Source: Piper betle (taxonomy: Eukaryota > Streptophyta > Magnoliopsida > Piperales > Piperaceae). From it: 64,000 nt of DNA. How positions within the stretch are numbered: position 1 is the first letter of the stretch; each line of letters opens with the position of its first letter. The stretch spans positions 123,220 through 187,219 of the forward strand of contig JAURVB010012609.1 in NCBI GenBank assembly GCA_033002965.1, given 5' to 3'. Position numbers and translations under genes: made by a program. Below the pieces are notes generated by a model. It saw only the letters and a list, made by a program, of their open reading frames with translations, did no database searches and was not told where the DNA came from. Positions 35,824-46,793 of this stretch are shown here, in pieces.

Positions 35824-38005
35824 CCAGGATCCCTCGGGAATGAAACGGCCCACACACCTTTCCAGAGCCCACTATCGACTCACACGTGCCCGCTCGCATA
35901 GCACGGTGGTCGGATTTCCCTCATTCAATCTCTCACTGAAAACGCGAAAACTATACATATATATATAGGTCTAGGTTGGGATTTATACAATAGGCCCGAA
36001 GGCATCATGAGCTGGATCTGAAGTTCGAAAACAAACTCGAGGGATCTCATCCTCGAGGGTTATTAATCCGAAAAATCATTGGCTAAATGGCCCGAGTTAA
36101 GTGGGATTCGATAAAACGCCACTTAACTCGTCATGCACATGATAAAAATCAAATACACAATAGAGTAGCGTAAAAACAGAGAACGAGTCCTAAACGGACC
36201 TGGTAGAAGCTCCAAACGGGTCCACGCGCGTAGGCTGTGAGCTCCTACACCGTACCTACACAATCAAGCTTAAAACTAACGCCCGCATGATGAATCAGAC
36301 ATCCTATAGCATGCACACACAATCACGCATCAATCAACACACATCAACTTATATCAATTCTAGCAAGTCTACTTAGGCTAGTTTGCATTAGATCATGATC
36401 ATTACCTAGTTACCCTAATTAATTTCTTAGCCTCCATTTTTAACACCACTCAATTAAACAAATTTCGTATTTAATCCTTAATCAAATCTACATTTATATA
36501 TATTATTATAACACACAATTCACCAATCCTAGCATGTAATTCTAATAATCAATACTTTCAAATAATTAAGTTAAAATAAATTATACCTCGTGTCGTCGAA
36601 AATCTGCGACGGCTAGAGTTTCTGTTTCGTTGCTTGAAACTCGAATTCGGCACCTAGCGGCATCCGAAGTCCGATTAGATTGGACCAGGTGCGTTCGGTG
36701 GATGATCCGGCGAATTTCCCACAAATCTAATTTTCCAGCGGTTCCGGTAGTTTTTTGGCGAGTGTCAGCAGTTTTCTGGCGGATTGCGGCGGTCTTCCGG
36801 CGGTGATTCGGGACTGGGGAATCAGGGGGTCTATCAATACCGGCTCAACGAGCATGGTCCGATAGTGGTGTCAAACAAAGCAGCCGGGGCAGCGATGGCT
36901 GTCTGCGGCGGAGTTGAAAACGGGCGGCGACGGCGGTGTGCTCCGATCGGGGCTGCGGCCGGCCTCGACGGCCCTCGGGATGGTGGGGGAAATGTCGGAG
37001 ACGGCGAGAGGGTGAGACTGGTGGTCACAGCGGTGGCGACAGCGACCGAACGGCGGCGGAATCCGGCCCGAAGTGGCAACAGCCGAAGTGGCTTCGTGGC
37101 ATCGCGGCGGCACGCCGGCAGGCAATCGGTGGCCGGGGTCGGTCGGGGCGGCACGGCGATGGCGTGGCAAGGCGGAGCGGCGTCGATCGGCGGCAGTGTG
37201 GTGTCGGTGGCGGTAGCACATACCGGTGAGGGTTTGGGTGAAGAAGTGTCGGGAGGGAGAAGAAATGCTCTAGTGGCAATTTCGTAAATAAGTATTGACT
37301 CGATTCCTACTCGAGTCAAAATAATAACTAGTTCGCAATAAATTCTAAAACAAATCTAGAAAAATATGGAAAAATTCCATAAAATAAAAAAAGCACAACA
37401 ACATCCAAATGGCATGCTCTATAACTAATAACCCACCCGAATATAATCCAACGCGTCCTAACGCGTTATTCGGCCTAAAACTATTTCTACGATCAAACAT
37501 ATAAAAAGAAAAAAATACTGCATACTTTCATATATTCTGATAACTCATATATCACCATCTTCTCGACGTTATCATCATATATTCAGGTACACCTGACTCT
37601 CATTGCTCATAACTCACGGCTGGCTTCGACTCAGCACGCGGTTCATGAAACTGACTCGACTCGAACCAACTGTTGAACCGACTGGTTCGGTAACGTAAAA
37701 CCCTGACTCGAGTCACGGGTTTTACAACCTAACATGATAATTGTCCTAAATCAAATTCTGCGATGAAATGAATAAAATAATAATAAAATAAAAACTAACA
37801 TACTGTCATATATTATGATAATACATTTTCCTACGGTTTTAATGACATTATCATCATATGCTTGAGCACTTTTGACCTTCATGGCTCATAATACATGATC
37901 AGCCTCAGCTCAGCGCATGTGTTTTAAAATTGACTCGACTCGAATTGATGAGTGAATAGCCTGGTTCACTAGTATAAAACCCTAACGCGAGTCACAGGTT
38001 TTACA

Positions 38006-38640
38006 CATGATGCCTTGGGAATGCTTTCGTGAATGCCAAGTGATATTATGAAATGTTCGGTAATTCTTCTGTGATTCAATGATAAGTATTTAACTTGTAT
38101 AAATTTTTCTATCCTCTTATTTATAAGGGAGACTCTGCTGGATTTTCTCTAAAAACTTAGTCTTCTTCGTAAGTTCAACTCATCTAGGTTGTCCTACTTG
38201 CATGAACAAGCCTTAGGTGTATTGGATGCATTTTGGTGTTGCTTGTGTATTAGTTTTCCTTGGGTCACGACTTTTGGCACTTTGAGTGGTTAGGTCCTTA
38301 TGTCGGTTCTCCATTTTCATGGGTCATGAATTAGTATCCCAAAGTGTGTTGCCCGCATCCCTAGTTGAGTGGTCTATGGTCTACATTAGCAGGTACGCCT
38401 ATTGTTTGGTTTTCTTGCTATTATTTTGTTTTCCATTCTCTCTTCTTGTTGTTGCTATTGTTGTTGCCTTGTGCCGTAGGTTGCTAATATTCTTATTTTT
38501 CCTTGCAGCCAGCAGGGCGGTTTCGCAAGCAATGTTGTTTGGTGTTGGCTGATCAACATTCATATGGATTGTGGCAGCATGTTAGAGGCAGTTGGGCAGA
38601 TGGCTCGCACTGGAGTTTAGTTAGAGATGAGACCCTACAA
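38006..38640. other. unassigned region right of the outer family-B LTR
   Basis: T-rich sequence with no supportable gene. An 88-codon frame (38286-38552) is hydrophobic, matches no family I know, and is probably chance. It may be leader or LTR sequence of the degenerate gypsy element that follows. Confidence 0.4.
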
Positions 38641-40900
38641 TTGGTGCATGCTTGAGGCGGGCGTCCCTGCCTTCCTCTTCAAGACATGGTAGCAAAGCAT
38701 CAGGAGGAGCACCAAGAGGACATAGGTGCCAATGTTGAGGAGGAGGAGATCCCTCACCTTAGCAAGGAGCAGAGATAAACATGCTAGGATATGAGGCATA
38801 CCCGAGAGGATATAAGAGCCCTGCTTGAGATAGGTTATGAGATGGCAGTGATGATGGCCAAGACGCAGAGGAGGCCAATGGAGGAGACCCATTGACTACT
38901 TTTGATCAAGAGAAAGTTCTGCCTCTGTTACCATCACAATTTGAGACACCGCTAGTCAGACAGTTCACAGTGTCGAAGTAGCAGCCAACAGAGCAGTTTT
39001 TTGGTCTAGGTTTAGCTGTAGCCAGCAGTGGGATAGTTCACCATGCCTCCAATAATTGGGTAGTACACCATTCCACCAGTAGGGTAGCTTAGTGGTTTGA
39101 TGCTCCAGCTACAAGAATTGACAATGAGGGCTCTTGGTTTGAGGTAGGGGAGTGAGAAGGGCGATGCAATGAGGCCCAGACACTTTGAGCATGGAAAGAT
39201 CTTAGGATGCCATGTGCACGTCTCTCATTGAAATGGGACATGGTCTGATTCATGAAAAATGGATGCAATCTCTTCACTAGAGGCACAAATTCAGAGGCTG
39301 CACTTGTGTGCTTTGATGATACTGAGGTTGAGCTTGAGCATAGGGGATGCCATCCAAAGTTGTGGTTTTGAGTTGTAAGTGGAGCAATCAGAGGATAGGG
39401 AAAAATTGGTGGCAATCTATTCTTGCTTCTTCCTTGGGGAGTCACCATACTAAGGGGATATTCTGGGAAGAGTTCCATGAGATTGTCTATAACCATTACT
39501 TCTCTGTGATGATGAATGAAGACAAAAAGATAGAGTTCATGGCTTTGGAGTAGAGAGATATGATAATGGAAGAGTACCATGCTAGATTACTAGCCTTAGA
39601 GATGTTAGTACTAGGAACTGTAATGACCGGGCCTAAAGTGTAAACTAATAGGCTAAGTCATTTCTTCAAAACTGGTTAACCAAGTTAAAGATCTATAGTA
39701 CATTCTCACTTATAAATAGGATTTTATCTTAGTATGTATTAGATGCGGGATTAAATTGAGGGATCTCATAGGAACCTTCTACACTGAGAGGCAGAGGATA
39801 GCGAAGTTCGTGAGAGGACTCCACTTGAGCTTTATGTTGGCTATGTCTATGTTCCACTGTGCTACATTTAAGGAGGTAGTAGTGAGGGCTATGGAGGATG
39901 AGGCCGCTCACCATAGTCGTCACATGAGGAGATCTCATGGGTAGTCTACTTAGCTGTAATTTGGGCAGAGACATAGAGGCAAAGGTTAGGATCAGTAGGG
40001 AGCATCGTAGAGGCATCATATTGATGATGTCATGGCTGTTCATACAGTCCAGGCTTAGCTAGTGCAGCAAGTGCCCAGGCAATTATAGGTACAACAATAT
40101 CAGAGGGTCCAACAGAAGGGTGGTTAGGACTACCCAGTGTGCCCCACTACCAGAGGAGGCATCTAGGTTATTGTATGAAGGGTACTGGTTCATGCTTTGC
40201 TTGTGGCCACAATTGAGTGTCCGCACCTAGCCTAGCAATATCCATACTAGTAGCAGCAGTATCAGCATAGGCTTCAACAGTTGCAGTAGTATTAGCCTAG
40301 GCAACAACAACAGTTCTAGCATCGCCCCCAATAGACTCAGGATATATTTCCAATGCTAGCGGAGCATGCTCTCTTGCCCCTACCTCCACATCAATAGTTG
40401 GGGAAGGGACAGTAGCGCCGCGGTGGTCAATAGTAGCATGGCCAGCAGAGATAAGGGGGGCGGGGGGTGCCACAGCTTGTCAAAGGGTAAATGCAAGGCC
40501 ACTAGCGCAAGGACATGTAGATAGAGCTGAGCAGCAGGCAGAGTGTATACTGCATATGCTAATGAGGTTGTGTAGGATGCTGTAGTGATCACATGTATAC
40601 TACTCATGGACTCAGCTCCTATTGTTGTTTTATTCAACTCTAGTAGCACACATATTTCATATGTTAGACTTTCGTGCCATAGCAATCCTCACCATTGGAG
40701 TATATGAGAGGTGTTATTATGGCCATACAAGAACACATCTTGTTTACTAATTTTACAGTGCTCCTGGTGCAAGAGTTTGATGCGATCTTCAGGGTGGACT
40801 ATATGTCGAGACACAAAGAGCTGTTGATTATAGGAAGAGGTTCACCTTGGCCTTAGACGAAACGTGAAGATAGCATTCTAGGGTCCAGGCCGAGATAGTG
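38640..40900 (+). pseudogene. degenerate Ty3/gypsy gag and protease
   Basis: Broken + strand frames give a capsid segment (IFWEEFHEIVYNHYFSVMMN at about 39455-39515; FYTERQRIAKFVRGLHLSF at about 39776-39835). A decayed zinc knuckle follows (CFACGHN near 40195, then a stop), then a protease-like phrase PIVVLFNSSSTHISYV near 40620-40665 in which the catalytic D is replaced by N. FDAIFRVDYMSRHKELL near 40770 matches the late protease region. Stops and frameshifts throughout. A 152 bp solo LTR interrupts the capsid part. No RT follows. Confidence 0.65.
39619..39770 (-). mobile_element. solo short LTR (152 bp), target duplication GGAAC
   Basis: TGTAATGACCGGGC...GGATCTCATA on the + strand, flanked by GGAAC at 39614-39618 and 39771-39775. 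Removing it rejoins the gag frame as EMLVLGTFYTERQ. It is similar to the LTR at 34965-35120 and to both LTRs of the TRIM-like element at 42875-43328. Confidence 0.88.
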
Positions 40901-40990
40901 ATCCGTTGATCATCTCTTATCAATGTGATTAGGGACTGATGAGCAGTGGTTGTGAGGTGTTCATTGCATGTGAAATCTCAAATTTAATTT

Positions 40991-43900
40991 GTAACACCCA
41001 AATTCAGCTCGAACAAGGACTAAATCCTGATGTTATAAATCATAAAGCTATTCATTGGGCTTCTGGCTCTAACTGACATTAGGGAAGTAGATTTCAACCG
41101 TCAAAGAGGCTTAAGAAGGAAAAGCTTACATAGATATCACACAATAATTGCTGATCGTACATACTATAGGAAGGATCTTCACTTACGCACTCTGAGTCAC
41201 AAGAGAGGCAACACCTCTCTACCAACTAAGAGGATGACTTTACAATTGCTTATAATCCCTCCAAACTACAATAGAGGTAGCACCCACCTCTACTCTAGCT
41301 AAGAAGTTAGGACATTAAAGATGTGGATGCATGATCTTGTCCTTATACTTAGTCATGATCTTTGAGTTAAGTATCTTATTCGTAAATGATGCTAAACCAA
41401 TAATAAAAGATACACTAGGTCATGGTTACCTGTTCCACATGTCCCACAATGATTATTTAAACTCAACATAGGCATTCCTCAAGTGCTAAGATGTCATACC
41501 CGAACGTTTTGTCTTTAAATAGACTGTTCAAGTAGTGTGAATTGTAAGCTTCTCAAGTCCTTGTTACTCTATCACACACACAGTTACACCTAAATATGTT
41601 TGACGAACTTTTTGTGTTCCAACATCAGTTTTGGGACTTTTGATCCTTACACACCATGCATAATGTTGTTAAACTTTTCCACAAAGATATCACCCTCCAC
41701 AATGATATAACAATAAGGATGAAGTAATATCAGTCATACGATTAAACACATGCATCATATCAATCCCATCTCAAAATCATACATAATTGATTATCAAAAT
41801 GAAATTTAGGGCACATGCCCAAATGATAGTACAACACAAATCATAGTTCCAAAGACAACATCAAAGCATAACACAGTCCCCCGCCACCACCGTGATCCCT
41901 CCAATCCATGTGCCTAAGCTAGCCGACTCCAAGGGACCTCACCTACATAGATAATATAAAAACGTCGGTAGTCAAATAAGTTAAATTACCTGTTCAAAAA
42001 TAGTCACCGATAATTCAATACTTGCATATGGATATTCTATTACCCATGAGAAAAATTGAACTTCATGAAAGCTTCACATGGCAGCAATATGTCAAGAATT
42101 ATTTCATGTACAATAAATCGGTGCATACATATAACTTATGCCCTCACATCCCCCATGTTTTGCCCTCCATAGTACTTAGATGACTTGGAATAATTATTAA
42201 GTTAATGACACAAATTCTGAAAATGTATTATGTTACGTAGTACTCTCTTACATTGCATTACTCATCGTGAAATGAGTACTAGTGTAATCTTTATATCTTT
42301 GTACAATACTCTTATTGTAAAAACTATAAACCCTCGTATACTTATATATTGGCTTGAGTAGGGACTTATATTGTAATGTTTCTGGACCTTAATTTTTAAA
42401 AACCATCAAAAGATCTCAGCCTTGACGTTTTAATAATTTGCAGCTAAATGGCCTGACATCGGTGGATAAGATAAAATGCCATTGACGTCATCCTATTGTC
42501 TAAAACTCATCAAAACCCTCTCTCAAGGAGTCAAACAGGAGAGAGAACAAAAGAGTTTTACAAACCAATATGAGTGGAGTTCCTCGTCCTAATAAGATGA
42601 TACCTTAATCACAGTTTAACTAAACTTGTATGCAAAACGAGGGAAAGCATCCACACAAGCACGGACATACTCTGAAACTTAATTAACTCGATTATCTTAC
42701 TTAAATACTTGTTACACATCATTAAGTAACTTAATTAGAGCTTTGAAGGTTTTTGGTAAGACTATTGATTAACCGCACTTAGGGCCTAACGTCACCCAAT
42801 AGAACTTGCTTAACCCACAATTTTTCTGATGGGCCAAACGAACTCCAAATGGCTTGAAATTTAGAATGATTGGCTGTGAGATCCTTCAATTTAGTCCTAG
42901 ATCAAATACCTACTAGGATAAAAACTTTTTTATAAGTAGGAATGGACTAAAGATCTTTAATTTCAGTTAACAACTTTTGAAGAGATGACTTAGACCCATT
43001 AGTTTTCACTTTGGGTCAGATGATATCAAGGCAACCTAGTTCTGTGTTAGATGGCAGGCTAGACTAGGGATGTTGGCTAAGATGCTGGTCACAGGTCAAA
43101 GACGGGCATGGGCTGGGACTAGTTACGACGAATGTGTACGAATTTCGGGGATAGAATTTCCTAAAGTGGGTGAATTGTAAGATCTCTCAACTCAGTTCTA
43201 TATCAAATACCTATTAGGGTAAGATCCTATTTGTAAATGGGATTGGACTATAGTTATTAAACTTCACTTAACTATTTTTGAAGAGATGACTTAGGCCCAT
43301 TATGTTGCACTTAGGTCGGGTCATTATAGAGGATCTGACTCACTAAAGCATAGGTTTACATGACAAATAAGGCCCACTAAGGTAAGGTTAAGGTGCTGGG
43401 AATAGTATTCCTAGGATGCACACTAAATATTTTAGGGCTTGTTCATGGGCTTGGAGACTCCAATTAATTCAAGAAAAATTATGAAATCTAGCAACACCTT
43501 GAACTATAATCCTATAAATTATTAGACCAAAAGTTCAAGTATTTTGGTATGAGCAAAATTGGGACTGGGTGGCATTGGGAGGGAAATTTCTAGAGTTGCC
43601 TAGGAGAGGCTTGTCCCTAGTGGCTTGAGAAATTTCTACTTTCTAGCGTACTTATTTGAAGGCTATCAAATTTTAGAATGGTCATGTAGGACATAAGCTG
43701 AGGTCTGGAGAACATTTTACCACCAAACAACTAAGCTTTTGAACTTTATAAACCAAGCTAAGGAACTAAGGTCTAACCATTCATTTCTGTCCGCCCAACT
43801 TAACTGACTTTATTAACCACCTAAATGATACCCAAATACTCCAAACTTAGTGAGTCTCATGTAAACACATAGTAGATCATTGCATGATTTTTACACCTTT

Positions 43901-44560
43901 TATTTGAGGTGAAAAATGGTGGAAATGATGGGGTATTTATAGGTTGAAAATTAGTCTCACTGCAAAGGCATCCACTGAGCACCATTGTACTCACATCTAG
44001 CAAGCCAAACCATGGGCTAGTAGCTAGCCAGACATGCTAGGAAGAACCATATACTAGAGTGATCAGTGAGCACATAAGGGAGTTGGCTGACCACCTTTGC
44101 GTCCATAGAAAAATGAGAGGAAAATCCTAAAGTTTTAAAAATTTTAAGTAGACCTACAAATAATAGAATATAATTAATATATTCGATAAAAAGGTGGAGT
44201 ATTTATAAATGTGTGTTTGAAATAAGAATTAGTAGTTGCTTTCCTACACAATGCACGTAATATTCATGACTGATTTAGATTTTACATAAATTTAAATTAA
44301 GTTAGAATATAATGCACACTTTAATTAAAAGTTTTTCTGTGATATTTATTTATTTTACTTGATTTGTATTAGAAGAGATATTATTATTTATTATAGTTTT
44401 ATATATTATATCTATTTTAAAAAATTAATATATTATTATTTATTAATTATTTAATATATATTCATCAATTGGCTAATTTCATAAATCTACTTAATGTTTG
44501 TCCGAACATTATAATTGAACCCCCTGGTCGAGTCCATGCCTCCACAGCTAGCCATCATCT
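40991..44560 (-). repeat. diverged family-B-like LTR sequence (right boundary uncertain)
   Basis: Begins TGTAACACCCAAATTCAGCTCG at 40991, like the family-B LTR start. It keeps phrases in the same order (GACATTAGGGAAGTAG region, CCTCACCTACATAG at 41939, GCTAAATGGCCTGA at 42443). No primer-binding site lies to its left, so it may be a solo or truncated LTR. The TRIM-like element at 42875-43328 is inserted in it. Similarity fades beyond about 43000; the end given is a guess. No gene is visible in the interval. Confidence 0.4.
42875..43328 (+). mobile_element. TRIM-like miniature LTR retrotransposon (454 bp)
   Basis: Two short LTRs (42875-43020 and 43176-43328) share TAGTCCTAGATCAAATACCT / CAGTTCTATATCAAATACCT, GACTTAG, CCCATTA and GGGTCA in order. 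Directly after the first LTR, TGATATCAAGGC is a decayed form of the TGGTATCAGAGC primer site. Before the second, TTTCGGGGATAGAATTTCC and AAAGTGGGTGAAT form a polypurine-type end. The interior is only 155 bp and non-coding. No matching 5 bp duplication is seen at the outer ends (TTGGC and GAGGA). Confidence 0.75.
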
Positions 44561-44692
44561 AAAAACATTCCACATTAGTTCTAAAATCAAAGGAAGAAGA
44601 TAAGAGGAGATATGTGAGGATTGGAAGCCATAAATCATGGAACTAATTGGAGGCTTAGAGTTTTATGAATACACAATTGATGAAGGAGAATA

Positions 44693-44798
44693 ATGGGGGT
44701 GGGGTGGGGTGGGGGCGGGTGGAGTATGGGTCGTTTGTTAAAAAAAACAGGGAGAAGAAGAAAAGAAGAAAGAAGAAAGGAAGAAGGGGAGGAGCCCC
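44693..44798 (+). other. G-rich tract followed by a polypurine tract
   Basis: Four or more G-runs (GGGGGTGGGGTGGGGTGGGG and onward) at about 44695-44722 fit the G-quadruplex pattern. A nearly pure purine run (GAAGAAGAAAAG type) at about 44752-44798 ends in GGGGAGG. The purine run could be the polypurine tract of the Tat-type LTR that follows; this is inference. Confidence 0.55.
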
Positions 44799-44799
44799 T

Positions 44800-46385
44800 T
44801 GCCAGAGCAGCACCTCCAACAACCCCTTAGCCCACCGGTGCAGACATTAGAGTGCTCCCAACACAACCCAGCCAAGAACCACCACCAAAGATGCATGACG
44901 TCGCATGAATCTCACCGCGAAGAGGATGCTTTTGGGGGCTTGTCGCCGGCCAACCAACACCTTTACAGACCAATTCCGGATGATAAGATTATAGCCTGCA
45001 CATCCCTCTGTCAACCCGTGCCTTGCTGCCCCACCAGAGAAGCCCGCCGTTGCCAGAAAAGCAAAGAAAAGCCCCTACTGGAGATGTGGAGAACTTGCAA
45101 GCTGCCATCTTCCCTACCTTTGTCTGGAGAGCATAGATCAACTTTGGCCTCTTCGCCTCTACCAATACACTCATGTCAATACCCACCACGAGATACAGCC
45201 GAGAACCACTACTGGAGGAGCCCTCTGTTACTGGGAAATAGCCAAGAAGTGGCCCACTAGAGAAGAAAGGATCAGAAGTCAGAAATGTGTCATCAAATTT
45301 GAAGCCACTGTCTGGCCAACCCAACTCACTGTCGGCCATGACACCACTTCTACTGGGCTCTCCTCAGCATAGAGAACAAATTTTGATCGAGATCCACTAG
45401 ATAGGAAGTCGTCATCTCTAAGAATGTCACCCAAAAGTGGTCCATTAGAGTTGTGCGATAGCAGCAAGCAAAGGATGACCCAGGCCATCTCCGCTTCCGC
45501 CACTACCTCCACTTTGTTGACTCCATCACCAGAGACAATCTCAGGGCAAGTACCACATAAGTATGCTTCCACTGTCGCTGGGAATTGGCACAAAGCGAGG
45601 CCACAAAATAGTTCAATGGAGCTTTCCACCGCCACCGCTGCCCGCTGTTGTTGACATCGACCATAGGACCACCATCAATCCCCTCACTAGTTGGAGATCT
45701 ATTATTGTTCTGGGCAGCCTCTCCTCACCACAATCATAGGAAAAGCCCTCACTGGAACCACCAAAGCCACCATTGCACCATTAGCCCTAGTGGCTTGTTT
45801 AGTGGATTGAGTCCACTTGCTCTGCTCGGACCGGTGACCACTTTCCATTGCCCATGAATTGTGACCGTGATCGGATTGCTCGAATCCTGTTTGTGACTCG
45901 TCTGCTACCTGTCCTTGCTACTAGCACACAACACCCATCCTCAACCCAGCATCTAAGTATGCCACCTAGTCTTGTCCAGCATTTTCCTAGTTTAAACTAA
46001 CCCGAAGTGGTTCGGTTTAATCCATTAGCACCCCAGAAATTATTTAAAGGCCTTTTAGACCTCGGATAGAGGCAAAAGTTGCTACCCCACTATTTTTGGA
46101 AGCTCTGGACACAATGGTGGGGTTATTAAAAGATTTGAAGACAATAAGAAGACGAACCAGGATTTTGAAATTGAAATTATCAAAGGCAAATTAAAGGCAC
46201 TAAAATTTACCATTTTGTGTAAAGTGTAAAATCAAAGGGAAAATAGTCAATTCATTATTATCAAGCTACTGTGGACTAACTTAGGGATTCAAGTTGAATT
46301 CTAAAGAACCACGTAAACAATCTTAGATGTTTATTCCTTACTCGCGACATTTTATTTATTTTACTCACACGCTTTCTTTTAGCAG
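44800..46385 (+). repeat. diverged Tat-type LTR (copy 1)
   Basis: Aligns with the LTR at 52500-54410. The clearest stretch is the last 400 bases (AATTATTTAAAGGCCTT at 46035 against AATAATTTAAAGGCCTT at 53980; GTGGACTAACTTAGGGATTC against GTGGACTGACTTAGGGATTC). No primer site follows, so it is probably a solo or 3' LTR. Frames such as 44799-45260 and 45279-45635 are overlapping, proline/serine-rich and not conserved between the two copies, so I did not call genes. Confidence 0.65.
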
Positions 46386-46793
46386 TAAGGGCGCCTTTGG
46401 TTTCACCGAACCCACTCATCTAACATGAAGCAAACATGACCGTGGGAAGGGAAATCACGCGACCAAACACTTAATAATTATTAAACTTAAGATAGGATCT
46501 AGTTTTAGATGATTTAGGTTTTTTATTTCTAATTATAATAAAAAAGGGAAAATTGTAATTTATTTTATTTTATAAATAAGAAATAAAAGACAATATTATA
46601 AAATAATTAGAGAACATTGTTGCATTAACAGTCTTCGGTTGTATCCATTATTATTTTGATAAAAAAAGATATTGTATTTGTACTTCATTTTGTATTGATT
46701 ACAAAGAGACTACATTATTTTTAATAAAGCTTGCCATTCAAAATATATTCTTAATTATTTCATATTCTTTTACCCCAACCAAACAAACTCTAA
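46386..46793. mobile_element. possible MITE (PIF/Harbinger-like), 402 bp, TAA duplication
   Basis: GGGCGCCTTTGGTTT at 46389 and the reverse complement of the right end (GAGTTTGTTTGGTTG, ending at 46790) are imperfect terminal inverted repeats, bounded by TAA on both sides. The interior is AT-rich and non-coding. However, AAGGGCGCCT at the left end also resembles AAGGGTGCCT in the related Tat LTR at about 54329, so the left boundary may be coincidental. Confidence 0.35.

Larger units (their letters stand above)
18750..37726 (-). mobile_element. inner family-B element: gag-only gypsy-type retrotransposon, split by a chromovirus
   Basis: Two LTRs (18750-21435 and 33953-37726) with matching TG...CA termini flank an interior made of 33952-33860 and 23529-21436 on the - strand. 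The order is primer site, leader, gag, polypurine tract. The flanking 5-mers are TCCTA (18745-18749) and ACCTA (37727-37731), one mismatch. No protease, RT, RNase H or integrase is present, although both LTRs, the primer site and the polypurine tract are. This matches the form described for terminal-repeat elements that keep only gag, or for a deletion derivative. The knuckle arrangement and the polypurine-side phrase TTTCGAGGACGAAAT resemble Tekay/Del-type chromoviruses; this assignment is tentative. Confidence 0.8.
33953..37726 (-). repeat. 5' LTR of the inner family-B element (3774 bp, enlarged by an internal duplication)
   Basis: TGTAACACCCCG at 33953 to CACGGGTTTTACA at 37726. It is 1.09 kb longer than its partner LTR. 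A duplication plus filler (859 bp) and a GC-rich block of about 230 bp near 36930-37160 account for the difference. Proline/arginine-rich frames in the GC-rich block are not convincing genes. Confidence 0.85.
16225..38005 (-). repeat. 5' LTR of the outer family-B element, split by the 18750-37726 insertion
   Basis: The left boundary is TATAACATCCC (decayed TGTAACACCCC) beside the primer site, and the right boundary is CACAGGTTTTACA at 38005. Only 16225-18749 and 37727-38005 belong to this LTR (about 2.8 kb). Joining the flanks at one copy of the CCTA duplication gives CATCCTAACATG, which aligns with CGTCCTAACGCG at the same place in the inner LTRs. That confirms one continuous LTR before the insertion. 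The other LTR of this element was not found. Confidence 0.8.

Noticed and set aside
36834..37319. 161-codon frame on the - strand (and overlapping frames on both strands)
   Set aside because: GC-rich low-complexity proline/arginine/alanine sequence within a family-B LTR. Several frames are open at once because of base composition, and the partner LTR lacks half of it.
38286..38552. 88-codon hydrophobic frame as a small membrane protein
   Set aside because: T-rich DNA yields hydrophobic frames by chance. No conserved motif is visible, and a decayed gypsy element follows directly.
44799..45635. Overlapping 118-153 codon frames on both strands
   Set aside because: They lie in a diverged Tat-type LTR, have no domain, and are not kept in the related LTR at 52.5-54.4 kb.
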